64,000 bases of DNA from Terrilactibacillus laevilacticus (lineage in GTDB: Bacteria; Bacillota; Bacilli; Bacillales; Sporolactobacillaceae). The notes under the pieces were generated by a model. The model saw only the letters and a list, made by a program, of their open reading frames with translations, made no database searches and was not told the origin of the DNA. Below, one piece after another: positions 17,693-25,687 of this stretch. The DNA is taken from assembly GCF_006517395.1 (NCBI RefSeq), contig NZ_VDCY01000002.1:350385-414384 (forward strand). The letters are read 5' to 3'. The position numbers and the translations under genes were made by a program. How positions within the stretch are numbered: position 1 is the first letter of the stretch; each line of letters starts with the position of its first letter.

Positions 17693-19568
17693 CCATAATT
17701 TTACATATGTCATTCGTAAATTCTACTGGATCATTGATTGGCAACCCTTCAATTAACAACGCTTGGTTGTATAACAGATTCGTATATAAACTCAATTTAT
17801 CTTTGTCATTTTCAAAGGCTTCTTTTAATGAGTTAAATACTTCATGATGGACATTAATTTCTAATACCTTGTCCGCTTTAATATTTTGATTATCCGGCAT
17901 TTGATTCAACACTTTTTCCATTTCGATAGAGACTTCACCTTCAGTCGATAAGCAGACGGGGTGTGATTTTAATCTTTTTGATACTTTGACGTTTTTTACC
18001 TTGCCTTGCAGTACATCTTTCATATAATCGAATAGATCTTTATTTTCCTTACTTTCCGTTTCTGTGTCTTTTTCATTTTCTTCAGCTTCAAAGCCTAAAT
18101 CGCTACTTGATACGGATTTAAATTCTTTATCATCGTATTTTTGAAGCATACGGATGGCGAACTCATCTACGTCGTCGGTGAAATAAAGGATTTCATAACC
18201 CTTATCGGCTACAACCTCGGTCTGTGGTAACTTTTCAATACGTTCGTTAGATTCGCCAGCTGCGTAGTAAATGTATTTCTGATCTTCTGGCATTCTCGAG
18301 ATATACTCTTTCAATGTTACATTTTTCTTTTCTGTAGAAGAATAGAACATTAACAGATCCTGTAAGACATCTTTATGAGTACCAAATTCACTATATACGC
18401 CATATTTTAACTGTCTGCCAAATGATTTATAAAAAGCTTCGTACTTATCTCGATCATCTTTAATTAGACTTTTTAATTGGCTGGCGATTTTTTTATTAAT
18501 ATTTTTTGCAATAAGCTTTAATTGGCGATCTTGTTGCAGCATTTCCCTTGAAATATTAAGCGATAAATCCTCGGAATCAACCATCCCTTTAACGAAGCTG
18601 AAATAATCAGGAAGAAGATCGGCACATTTTTCCATAATCAAGACGCCGTTAGAATAGAGCTCTAAGCCTTTTTCATATTCCTTCGTATAGTAATCAAATG
18701 GCATATTCTCCGGAATGAAAAGAATGGCATTGTATCTGACTGCCCCATCCACATTGATGTGAATATGTTTGAGTGGTTTGTCAAAACCGTAGCGTTTTTC
18801 TTTATAAAAATTCTCGTAGTCCTCATCTGTCAGTTCTTTTTTGTTTTTCTTCCAGATTGGAACCATACTATTAATCGTTTGTTCCTCAAGAACTTCTTCA
18901 AACTCATCTTCTTTATCCTTTTTAGGTTTCTGAACGGATACATTCATTTTAATTGGATAGCGGATAAAGTCGGAATATTTTTTGATAATTCCTTTTAAGC
19001 GGTATTCTTCTAAATACTCATCATAACTTTCATCTTCGGTATTTTCTTTGATTTTTAATGTGATTTCAGTCCCTACAGTCTCTTTTTCGCAAGGTTCAAT
19101 GGTATAGCCCTCTGCCCCTGTTGACTGCCATTTGTAAGCTTCGTCACTTCCCAGTGCCTTACTAATCACCGTAACTTCATCAGCTACCATAAATGCAGCA
19201 TAGAAACCAACACCAAATTGACCAATGATGTCATAACCATCTTTTAATTCAGTTTCTTTTTTAAAAGCTAAGGAGCCACTCTTCGCAATGGTTCCAAGGT
19301 TGTTTTCAAGATCTTCTTTTGTCATCCCGATCCCAGTATCTGAGATGGTCAATGTTCGGCTATCCTTGTTAGCCTCTATTTTTATGTAGTAGCTATCTTT
19401 ATCAAAGCTTAACGAATCATCTGTCAACGCTTTGTAATAGATTTTATCAATCGCATCACTTGCATTAGAAATTAATTCTCTTAAAAAAATTTCACGATTG
19501 GAGTAAATAGAATGAATCATCATATCCAAAAGTCTTTTGGATTCGGCCTTAAATTGCTTTGTTTCCAT
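17688..19568 (-). CDS. htpG: Molecular chaperone HtpG (Hsp90)
   Basis: The 626-aa Hsp90 homologue is complete. The N-terminal ATPase motifs are [12 protein letters not shown] (catalytic Glu-Asn), DTGIGMT and [13 protein letters not shown]. The middle domain contains the conserved SREMLQQDR. The C-terminal dimerisation domain lacks MEEVD, as in bacteria. ATG at 19568 follows AAAGGAG. A perfect CIRCE element lies 52 bases upstream, so HrcA should repress the gene. In B. subtilis htpG is a class IV heat-shock gene outside HrcA control, so the regulation here is different. Its protein ends ICKIMV right before a GC-rich palindrome. Confidence 0.96.
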   Translation of the reverse strand: METKQFKAESKRLLDMMIHSIYSNREIFLRELISNASDAIDKIYYKALTDDSLSFDKDSYYIKIEANKDSRTLTISDTGIGMTKEDLENNLGTIAKSGSLAFKKETELKDGYDIIGQFGVGFYAAFMVADEVTVISKALGSDEAYKWQSTGAEGYTIEPCEKETVGTEITLKIKENTEDESYDEYLEEYRLKGIIKKYSDFIRYPIKMNVSVQKPKKDKEDEFEEVLEEQTINSMVPIWKKNKKELTDEDYENFYKEKRYGFDKPLKHIHINVDGAVRYNAILFIPENMPFDYYTKEYEKGLELYSNGVLIMEKCADLLPDYFSFVKGMVDSEDLSLNISREMLQQDRQLKLIAKNINKKIASQLKSLIKDDRDKYEAFYKSFGRQLKYGVYSEFGTHKDVLQDLLMFYSSTEKKNVTLKEYISRMPEDQKYIYYAAGESNERIEKLPQTEVVADKGYEILYFTDDVDEFAIRMLQKYDDKEFKSVSSSDLGFEAEENEKDTETESKENKDLFDYMKDVLQGKVKNVKVSKRLKSHPVCLSTEGEVSIEMEKVLNQMPDNQNIKADKVLEINVHHEVFNSLKEAFENDKDKLSLYTNLLYNQALLIEGLPINDPVEFTNDICKIMV

Positions 19569-19619
19569 TTGATGGTTCTCCTTTCATTATATATAAATAT
19601 ATCTTTATACTCTTCTATT

Positions 19620-19646
19620 TTAGCACTCTAACGACTTGAGTGCTAA
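19620..19646. promoter_or_regulatory. CIRCE element (HrcA operator) of htpG
   Basis: TTAGCACTC, 9 bases, GAGTGCTAA: both 9-bp arms match the CIRCE consensus perfectly. The only gene it can serve is htpG, whose start is 52 bases away. Confidence 0.95.
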
Positions 19647-19734
19647 TCACTAATTTAATAACATATTTTAACTAATTGTGTCAATAGATAGACTTATAAT
19701 TTAAGAAAGATCTAACTATAGAGAGCTGTATAAA

Positions 19735-19767
19735 TCATTCGACAAAATTCGGGTGGTGACAGGCACC
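19735..19767. repeat. REP-like repeat copy 1 (inside the truncated regulator)
   Basis: TCGACAAAATTCGGGTGG followed by TGACAGGCACC. GGTG/CACC can form a small hairpin. The repeat supplies the last codons and the stop of the truncated response regulator. Confidence 0.75.
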
Positions 19768-20340
19768 GAAAAAAAGACGGGATATGTAGAATCTCACCAT
19801 AGCAGTGGACGTCAATAATTTTTTTGATATATCTTTAGGAGTTAAGCCTTTTGAAAGATCGGTTATGAGATCTTTTTCCTGACTAGTTAACCTAATTGAA
19901 TCTTTTAATTTATCTTGATCATACGTTAACTTAAGAACTTTTGTGGCCATATCTTGAGGAATGAGAGTATCAAATTGATTAAGATTTTCGATTCCCTTGA
20001 TAAGAATCTGTGGTTTCACGTCCCTAAGAATAAAGAAGTCGGCTCCTGCATGCAAAGCAAAGCGTACGTAAGCCTCTTCTTCAAAAGTAGTTAAAATTAT
20101 AATTTTTTGTGAAGGATTTAACCTTTTGATGGCCGTTATCATCTTTAATCTGTCTGACATGGGCATTTTTATGTCTATAAGAATAACATCAGGCAAATGA
20201 TCCTTAAAAGAGGTCATGACCTCTTTCTCATTATCGGAGACACCAATAACCGATATGTTTGACAAACTCTCCAGCACAATCTTTAGACTTTTTCGAATGA
20301 GCATCTCTTCTGCAATCAGATATACGCTTATATTGCTCAT
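19735..20340 (-). pseudogene. Truncated NarL-type response regulator
   Basis: 201 codons, clearly a paralogue of the regulator at 20743-21405 (shared IRKSLKIVLES). The receiver domain keeps the phospho-acceptor Asp (VILIDIKMP), but the acidic pocket is altered (LIAEEMLIRK for IVEDQELIRK). The Lys of the receiver is replaced: FILRDVKP against YILKAVDP. The helix-turn-helix stops after MVRFYISRLFF and the last residues, GACHHPNFVE, are encoded by a REP-like repeat, so the second half of the DNA-recognition region is gone. No histidine kinase is adjacent. ATG at 20340 has only a weak AAAGGACTAG site. It is probably a decaying duplicate, though the receiver could still dimerise with its paralogue. 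Confidence 0.75.
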
Positions 20341-20415
20341 AAATAGCTAGTCCTTTCTAAATAAATAATGATGGTGACCATTTCATTGCCATAAAGTATA
20401 ACAGAATTAGTTAAA

Positions 20416-20569
20416 GTGCGTGTTCAAAAAGGGAGCGAATTAGAAGCAAGAAGATCAAGGCGGCGCCGTTTTGAGGACCGGAATGTAGGTTTTTGCTACA
20501 TGAGGACCGGAAAAACAAGCCAACGCCGAGATTCGCCGCTTATCATTTGTTGACTTTTTGAACAACCTC
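20416..20569. mobile_element. MITE-like element copy D (154 bp, hairpin form)
   Basis: GTGCGTGTTCAAAAAGG to CTTTTTGAACAACCTC with perfect 5-bp flanks TTAAA (20411-20415, 20570-20574). It contains two GAGGACCGG boxes around a TGTAG-GTTTTTG-CTACA hairpin, and one left-end change (GGGAGCGAAT for GGTGACAAAT). Confidence 0.9.
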
Positions 20570-20574
20570 TTAAA

Positions 20575-20712
20575 TCCATTAATTTTACTTTACTTTATTA
20601 GAGTCATCCATCCTAGTATCCAAAAGTCATAATTAAGTGATCATAAGTCATACATACATGCAGTTAAAAAGTAGGACTTTTAAATTTCAATCATTACATT
20701 CTGAATCTGAAA
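20575..20712. other. AT-rich spacer between MITE D and the response regulator
   Basis: No gene or motif recognised. Confidence 0.4.
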
Positions 20713-20713
20713 G

Positions 20714-20752
20714 TAATAAATGAACCCGAGTAACACTGAGGTTCATTTATTA
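20714..20752 (-). terminator. Hairpin overlapping the response-regulator stop
   Basis: The stem TAATAAATGAACC/GGTTCATTTATTA is perfect and includes the stop codon region. The tail is not a T-run, so it may stabilise the 3' end rather than terminate. Confidence 0.55.
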
Positions 20753-21405
20753 GATATAATACTCTCATCAATTGCTTTCATAATGGCTGCTGAACGGTTT
20801 TTTACGTCTAATTTAGAATAAATACTTGAAATGTAGTTTTTTACTGTCCCTAAAGATAAAAACATTCTTTCTGCGATAACTTTATTTTGCAATCCTAAGG
20901 CTAAGTATTGCAACACTTTTAGTTCTTGTTGATTTAAATCGTACGTATTTTGATTTATTTGATCTTGTTTTTCTGATTCGTCTCTTTCATCACTAATATT
21001 TTGATAAACTTTTCTGGCAAGCTCTTGTGGGACAAGTGAGCCACCATGGTAAACGAGTTCAATCCCTTTAATCAAAAACTGCGGGTCGACGGCTTTTAAG
21101 ATATAACCCTCTGCTCCTGCATTCATTGCATTGATCACATACGTAATATCCTGAAAGGTCGTTAGAATGATAACCTTAATATTCGGCCATCTATCTTTAA
21201 TTATTTTTGTGGCATTAACACCATTCATGACAGGCATCTGAATATCCATTAAAACAAGATCTGGGGCTTTCGTTTCACAAAGGCGGATGCCTTCTTCCCC
21301 ATTTTCTGCCAGACCGGTGACTTTGATGTCGGACATACTCTCTAACACAATCTTTAAGCTTTTCCGAATTAACTCTTGATCTTCAACAATACCTACAGAA
21401 ATCAT
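20743..21405 (-). CDS. NarL/FixJ-family response regulator
   Basis: A 220-aa regulator with an intact receiver: acidic pocket GIVEDQEL, phospho-acceptor Asp in LVLMDIQMP, Thr in VIILTTF and Lys in YILKAVDP. A LuxR-type helix-turn-helix follows (NQQELKVLQYLALGLQNKVIAERMF...LGTVKNYISSIYSKL). ATG at 21405 overlaps the kinase stop as ATGA, so translation is coupled. It is the partner of the kinase at 21402-22595. The likely target is the lipoprotein/ABC/RND locus on the other side of two MITE copies, by proximity only. Confidence 0.93.
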   Translation of the reverse strand: MISVGIVEDQELIRKSLKIVLESMSDIKVTGLAENGEEGIRLCETKAPDLVLMDIQMPVMNGVNATKIIKDRWPNIKVIILTTFQDITYVINAMNAGAEGYILKAVDPQFLIKGIELVYHGGSLVPQELARKVYQNISDERDESEKQDQINQNTYDLNQQELKVLQYLALGLQNKVIAERMFLSLGTVKNYISSIYSKLDVKNRSAAIMKAIDESIISNK

Positions 21406-22595
21406 ATCGTTATTTTCTTCTCCTTTATAATAGGTATTGTACATATCACTTTTGTACCTTTCCCCTGACTGGATTGAATGACTAAGTTTCCATGCAGGGA
21501 GGCTAATCTGTCCTTCATTGAGGATAACCCAAAACCTAATGAAATCTGATTTGATCCAATGCCATCATCTGATATTTCAAGTAAGAGTTGATCAGGGTTA
21601 AAAGTGAGTTTAATAGCAATATTTTGCGCCTGTCCATGACGTTTAGCATTTGTTAATGATTCCTGCAAACAACGGATAAGTGTTATTTTAATTCGGTTTC
21701 CTAAATCAAATTCCATTCCTTCTATATGTAAATCGGTATGAGTCCCAGTGTGTTTTATAAAATCATAGACTAAGTGTTTGATTGAATCGGTTAACGATAG
21801 GTTCTCTTGGTGAGGGGCTAATTGGTGTATGGTATGTCTAACATCATCTAAACCCTTTCTCGCCATATTAGAAATTTCCTTAATGTACGTTTCCGCTTCA
21901 TTTTTATTCGATTTGATAAGAAATGGGAGGGCATCTAGGCTTGTAATGACTGACGTAAAGATATGACCAACTGTATCATGAAGATCTTGGGAAACACGAT
22001 GTCTTTCTTCATTAATGGTCAGTTCTTCAATACGCTCCGAGTATTGCTCTAAAGTCTTATTTTTTTCTTGAATAGAGGCAATCAATTCTTTCATTTTGTA
22101 ATTAATTCTGGCTACCCTACCGATTGAATAACCTAAGATATAAAAAATCGTTAAATTCACCAATTGCTCAACTAAACTGTAATTAAATATATGAATAAAC
22201 CATGTACCTACCATAAACATAAAAACAATCAATGACGGTCCAACCCAAACTAAGGGTTTCAATTGACAAACGAAACCAATTGTTAGAATTGGAAGGTATA
22301 AAAAGTAATAAACGCCAATTGTGTGAAATTGATACATTAAATAGATAAATAAGCTGCCCGTTAATAGAAACTCTGCTGTTAGATAATAAGAGATCTTGAT
22401 GCAGCCTGGGCGATAGTAAATATACGGAACGAGCAATAAAAGAACGAACCATATAAATAATAATATCCTATCCGAGGCATCTGAAAAAAGAGGAATAATT
22501 CCGCTAGCGCCATTGTAACAAACCCAAAGAAAACGAATATAAAAGAAAACACTATCTAACCAAGTCCATTTTCTATCTAACGTTTGACTCACCAT
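21402..22595 (-). CDS. NarL-family (HisKA_3) membrane sensor histidine kinase
   Basis: 397 aa. Five or six hydrophobic helices fill about residues 15-160 with almost no extracellular domain, so it may sense the membrane or an intramembrane cue, as DesK/LiaS-type kinases do. A coiled-coil linker leads to the HisKA_3 box with the phosphorylated His (EERHRVSQDLHDTVGH). The ATPase domain has QESLTNAKRHGQA (N box) and ISDDGIGSN. ATG at 22595 is preferred because AAGGGG lies 6 bases away; ATG at 22616 has a very close GAGG and is the alternative. It overlaps its response regulator by ATGA. Confidence 0.92.
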   Translation of the reverse strand: MVSQTLDRKWTWLDSVFFYIRFLWVCYNGASGIIPLFSDASDRILLFIWFVLLLLVPYIYYRPGCIKISYYLTAEFLLTGSLFIYLMYQFHTIGVYYFLYLPILTIGFVCQLKPLVWVGPSLIVFMFMVGTWFIHIFNYSLVEQLVNLTIFYILGYSIGRVARINYKMKELIASIQEKNKTLEQYSERIEELTINEERHRVSQDLHDTVGHIFTSVITSLDALPFLIKSNKNEAETYIKEISNMARKGLDDVRHTIHQLAPHQENLSLTDSIKHLVYDFIKHTGTHTDLHIEGMEFDLGNRIKITLIRCLQESLTNAKRHGQAQNIAIKLTFNPDQLLLEISDDGIGSNQISLGFGLSSMKDRLASLHGNLVIQSSQGKGTKVICTIPIIKEKKITI

Positions 22596-22738
22596 TAGGC
22601 ACCCCTTCACATTCATCTCACCTCATATTATCCTTTGCAAATTAAGTAGGTCAATATATATTTTAAAAAGGCGTAATTTTTCGTCTAATTTAACCTTTTA
22701 TTAAAGAAAAGCTTGTTCTTCGTGATTATTCCGTTATA

Positions 22739-23016
22739 GTGTGTGTTCAAATAGGTGACAAATGAAAAGGGTTACTGGCTAAGTACGCTGGCATCCTGCC
22801 AGAACGAGAGTAACTAGCCCGTCCTGGGCGTCGGAAGGCTAAGAGCGGCACCGTTTTGAGGACCGGCATTCCACATGATGTGGTAGCTTCAGGCGCCAGC
22901 CACAGGACGTGAGCGATTTAGCCAACGACCCTCTTGTTTTTACTACATGAGGACCAGAAAAACAAGCGGGCGTCGAGATTCGCAGCTTATCATTTGGTGA
23001 CTTTTTTAACATCCTC
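22739..23016. mobile_element. MITE-like element copy E (278 bp, long form)
   Basis: GTGTGTTCAAATAGGTGAC to GACTTTTTTAACATCCTC with a perfect flanking duplication TTATA (22734-22738, 23017-23021). Both ends have a few changes, so it is probably an older copy. The interior matches copy B, including TACGCTGGCATCCTGCCAG. An intrinsic terminator starts one base after the right duplication. Confidence 0.9.
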
Positions 23017-23021
23017 TTATA

Positions 23022-23053
23022 GTGACCTTTATTTAGCTAAAGGTCACTTTTAT
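23022..23053. terminator. Orphan intrinsic terminator beside MITE E
   Basis: The stem GTGACCTTT/AAAGGTCAC is followed by TTTTATAT. No gene ends here on either strand: the kinase starts at 22595 and the lipoprotein gene at 23319. It could be a leader attenuator for the lipoprotein operon or a leftover. Confidence 0.75.
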
Positions 23054-23119
23054 ATATGACTTCTCCTCATTATATTTAGATATGCACCGTCTTGAACGAT
23101 CCTTAATAACTCTCTATAA

Positions 23120-23273
23120 GTGCGTGTTCAAAAAGGTGATAAATTAGAAGCAAGAAGATCAAGGCGGCGCTGTTTTGAGGACCGGAATGTAGGTTTTTAC
23201 TACATGAGGACCGGAAAAACGAGCCAACGCCGAGATTCGTAGCTTATCATTTGTTGACTTTTTGAACAACCTC
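23120..23273. mobile_element. MITE-like element copy F (154 bp, hairpin form)
   Basis: GTGCGTGTTCAAAAAGG to CTTTTTGAACAACCTC with perfect duplication TATAA (23115-23119, 23274-23278). It is nearly identical to copies D and G. It ends 32 bases before the Shine-Dalgarno of the lipoprotein gene, so it lies in that gene's promoter or leader region. Confidence 0.92.
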
Positions 23274-23318
23274 TATAAACAGCACTGCCTTCAAACAGTA
23301 CCTACAAAGGAGGAACCA

Positions 23319-23738
23319 TTGATTTTGAAGCAACTGACCATTTTATGTTTTTTAACTCTTTTTCCATTGCTATCCGGTTGCTCAGATAGTGGCTATCTAG
23401 CCTCCAAAGCCGAAGACCTTGGAAATTCGATTGATTACTTAATGGGCTCCATGCACTCTCTTGAGAAACAAGAGTCATTATCTTCTTCCGACCAAAGGAA
23501 AATAGTTAAGGATATCGATCAGGTTCATCGCTCAATATCGTCTTTCAAGGATGTGAATGCACCTTGGATACTCAAAAAAACGAAAAAATACGCTAATGAG
23601 AAACTTACTACAAAAGATAAAAAGTTAGTGAAAATTAGAGAAAAAGCAGAAAGAGGTGAAGCAACAATTAAAGATGTTCGGAAAGTGATTGATGAAATGG
23701 AAGATGATTTTGATTTAAAGCTTTTTAATAAAAAATAA
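23319..23738 (+). CDS. Small lipoprotein of unknown function
   Basis: 139 aa with a signal peptide and lipobox LLSGC (Cys at about residue 22), then an all-helical charged domain rich in Lys/Glu/Asp. No family is recognised. TTG at 23319 lies 5 bases after AAAGGAGG; the open frame upstream is MITE sequence and is not part of the gene. It is 19 bases upstream of the ABC transporter ATPase and probably heads that operon. Surface lipoproteins beside BcrAB-type exporters often assist sensing or protection, but that is only a guess here. Confidence 0.75.
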   Translation: MILKQLTILCFLTLFPLLSGCSDSGYLASKAEDLGNSIDYLMGSMHSLEKQESLSSSDQRKIVKDIDQVHRSISSFKDVNAPWILKKTKKYANEKLTTKDKKLVKIREKAERGEATIKDVRKVIDEMEDDFDLKLFNKK

Positions 23739-23757
23739 ACCTGTAAGGAATGATGAT

Positions 23758-24681
23758 ATGAATCAACCTGTGATAAAGCTGGAGCATGTCTCCAAAACGA
23801 TTGGCAAGAAAACAATCATAGATGATCTATCCTTTGATATATATGGTGGTGAGGTTTTTGGCTTTCTTGGACCAAATGGTGCTGGTAAAACCACAACGAT
23901 CCGTATGATCGTCGGTTTGATGAAATTAAGTAAAGGAAATATCACCATCCACGGTCATAGCATTAAGACACAATATAAAGATGCCATTAAACATGTAGGC
24001 GCAATTGTTGAAAATCCTGAGATGTATAAATATTTATCTGGATATCAAAACCTCATCCATTATGGACGTATGATCAGTGGCATTACAAAAGAAAGAATAA
24101 TGGAAATTGTCGAAGTTGTAGGTCTTGCTGAACGAATTCATGACAAGGTCAAACGTTATTCACTTGGCATGCGTCAACGGCTTGGACTTGCGCAAGGCCT
24201 CCTTCACAAGCCGTCTGTCCTTATTTTGGATGAACCAACAAATGGTCTCGATCCTGCTGGTATTCGTGAAATACGTCATTATATACGGAAACTTGCTCAG
24301 GAAGAAGGCATCGCTGTTATCGTTTCGAGTCATCTTCTTTCTGAAATGGAATTGATGTGTGACCGTATTGGTATTATTCAACAAGGAAAATTAGTTGGGG
24401 TCGAAACGGTTCGGGATTTTGTTCAATCAGATGAAACGATGCAGGTTCAGTTTACCGTAGATCAGCCATCAAAGGCCTCACAGATTATCATGGAGACCCT
24501 TTCTCTAAGACACATTAAACATAACGAAACAATCATTGAATTAAAGATTAAGAGAGATGATATTCCTTTAGTCTGTGAATCATTAGTTCATGCTGGAATT
24601 AAACTTTATGCCATTACATCAGTAGCTAAAACATTAGAAGATAAGTTTCTTGAAGTGACAGGGGGATCCGGTATTGCTTAA
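23758..24681 (+). CDS. ABC transporter ATP-binding protein (bacitracin/lantibiotic-type exporter)
   Basis: A 307-aa ATPase subunit. Walker A is GPNGAGKTT (about residues 39-47), the signature is YSLGMRQRLGLAQ, Walker B is LILDEPTNGLDP and the switch His lies in VSSHLLSEME. A C-terminal extension of about 80 residues is typical of BcrA/DrrA-like exporters. The permease gene overlaps by 8 bases. The system probably exports a peptide, antibiotic or lipid and may be controlled by the neighbouring two-component system. Confidence 0.93.
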   Translation: MNQPVIKLEHVSKTIGKKTIIDDLSFDIYGGEVFGFLGPNGAGKTTTIRMIVGLMKLSKGNITIHGHSIKTQYKDAIKHVGAIVENPEMYKYLSGYQNLIHYGRMISGITKERIMEIVEVVGLAERIHDKVKRYSLGMRQRLGLAQGLLHKPSVLILDEPTNGLDPAGIREIRHYIRKLAQEEGIAVIVSSHLLSEMELMCDRIGIIQQGKLVGVETVRDFVQSDETMQVQFTVDQPSKASQIIMETLSLRHIKHNETIIELKIKRDDIPLVCESLVHAGIKLYAITSVAKTLEDKFLEVTGGSGIA

Positions 24682-25624
24682 ATTTTTTAATCTTATCCAA
24701 AATGAAAATATGAAAATATATCGCAAAGGCTCAACAAAAGTCATGATTTTAATCTTACTCACGCTTGTCGTCACAGTCGGGCTCATTTTTAAATTTGGTA
24801 CTAAAGACAAACCAATCACATCGGAGTGGAAACAAGAACTGATCGCTGAAAACCAACAATACCAAAAACAAGTCGAGCAATCGAATAGTGGTCCCGAGAA
24901 AAAGTACTATCAAAAAGAAATCGCGAAAAATGAGTATCGAATCGACCATAACGTGAAACCTGTTAGCGGTAAAAACATTTGGAATTTTACAAATGAAATG
25001 ACAGGAATGACTCAGCTTATCATCATCTTTACGATCATTGTTGTTTCGACGAGTATTTCAAGTGAATTTACGTGGGGAACGATTAAACTATTGCTCATTC
25101 GACCTGTTTCAAGAACAACGATCCTACTAGCTAAATATGTTTCTTCTCTCATCTATTCGATTTTCATGATTTTACTATTATTTGCTTTCTCTTGGTTCAT
25201 TGGTGGCATTCTATTTGGTTTTGGAGGTGCAGACATTCTAAACCTTCAATATGTCAATGGGCATGTTCAGGAAATAAATTGGGTTCTTTATGAGTTTAAA
25301 CAGTATGGATTACTCTGTGTTCAATTAATCGTCATGGTCACATTGGCAGCTAGTATCGCTTCCATTTTCCGAAACAGTTCTCTTGCCATTGGTTTATCCA
25401 TTTTTCTAACGATGGCTGGTTCTATTATCATTCAATTTTTAAGTCAGTTTGAATGGGTCAAATATGTTCTGTTCGTCAATATGGACTTAAATCAATATAT
25501 TGACGGGATTCCATTCCGCGAAGACATGACCATGGGTTTTTCTCTATCAGTACTTGCTGTCTATTATTTGATTTTTGCTATTTTCGGTTGGCTATTCTTT
25601 ACAAAAAGAGATGTAGCCTCTTAA
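24674..25624 (+). CDS. ABC transporter permease (ABC-2 type)
   Basis: A 316-aa membrane partner of the preceding ATPase. One helix near residue 25 is followed by a soluble region rich in Glu/Gln/Lys (residues 45-105). At least five C-terminal helices follow, including the ABC-2 segment EFTWGTIKLLLIRPVSR. The TTG at 24674 overlaps the ATPase end and has AGGGGG upstream. The gene is followed after 63 bases by an RND pump on the same strand. Confidence 0.9.
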   Translation: MLKFFNLIQNENMKIYRKGSTKVMILILLTLVVTVGLIFKFGTKDKPITSEWKQELIAENQQYQKQVEQSNSGPEKKYYQKEIAKNEYRIDHNVKPVSGKNIWNFTNEMTGMTQLIIIFTIIVVSTSISSEFTWGTIKLLLIRPVSRTTILLAKYVSSLIYSIFMILLLFAFSWFIGGILFGFGGADILNLQYVNGHVQEINWVLYEFKQYGLLCVQLIVMVTLAASIASIFRNSSLAIGLSIFLTMAGSIIIQFLSQFEWVKYVLFVNMDLNQYIDGIPFREDMTMGFSLSVLAVYYLIFAIFGWLFFTKRDVAS

Positions 25625-25687
25625 TCGAGTTATAGATTAATAGAAAACTATTAAACAACTTTTATAGTTGAAGGGAGTAACTAATCA

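Noticed and set aside
17353..17713. Small minus-strand ORFs between ldhD and htpG
   Set aside because: They cross the htpG terminator, lack ribosome sites and show no recognisable motif.
23262..23318. Longer N-terminus of the small lipoprotein
   Set aside because: The extra codons are mainly MITE copy F and its flank; a clear AAAGGAGG precedes TTG at 23319 and gives a proper signal peptide.
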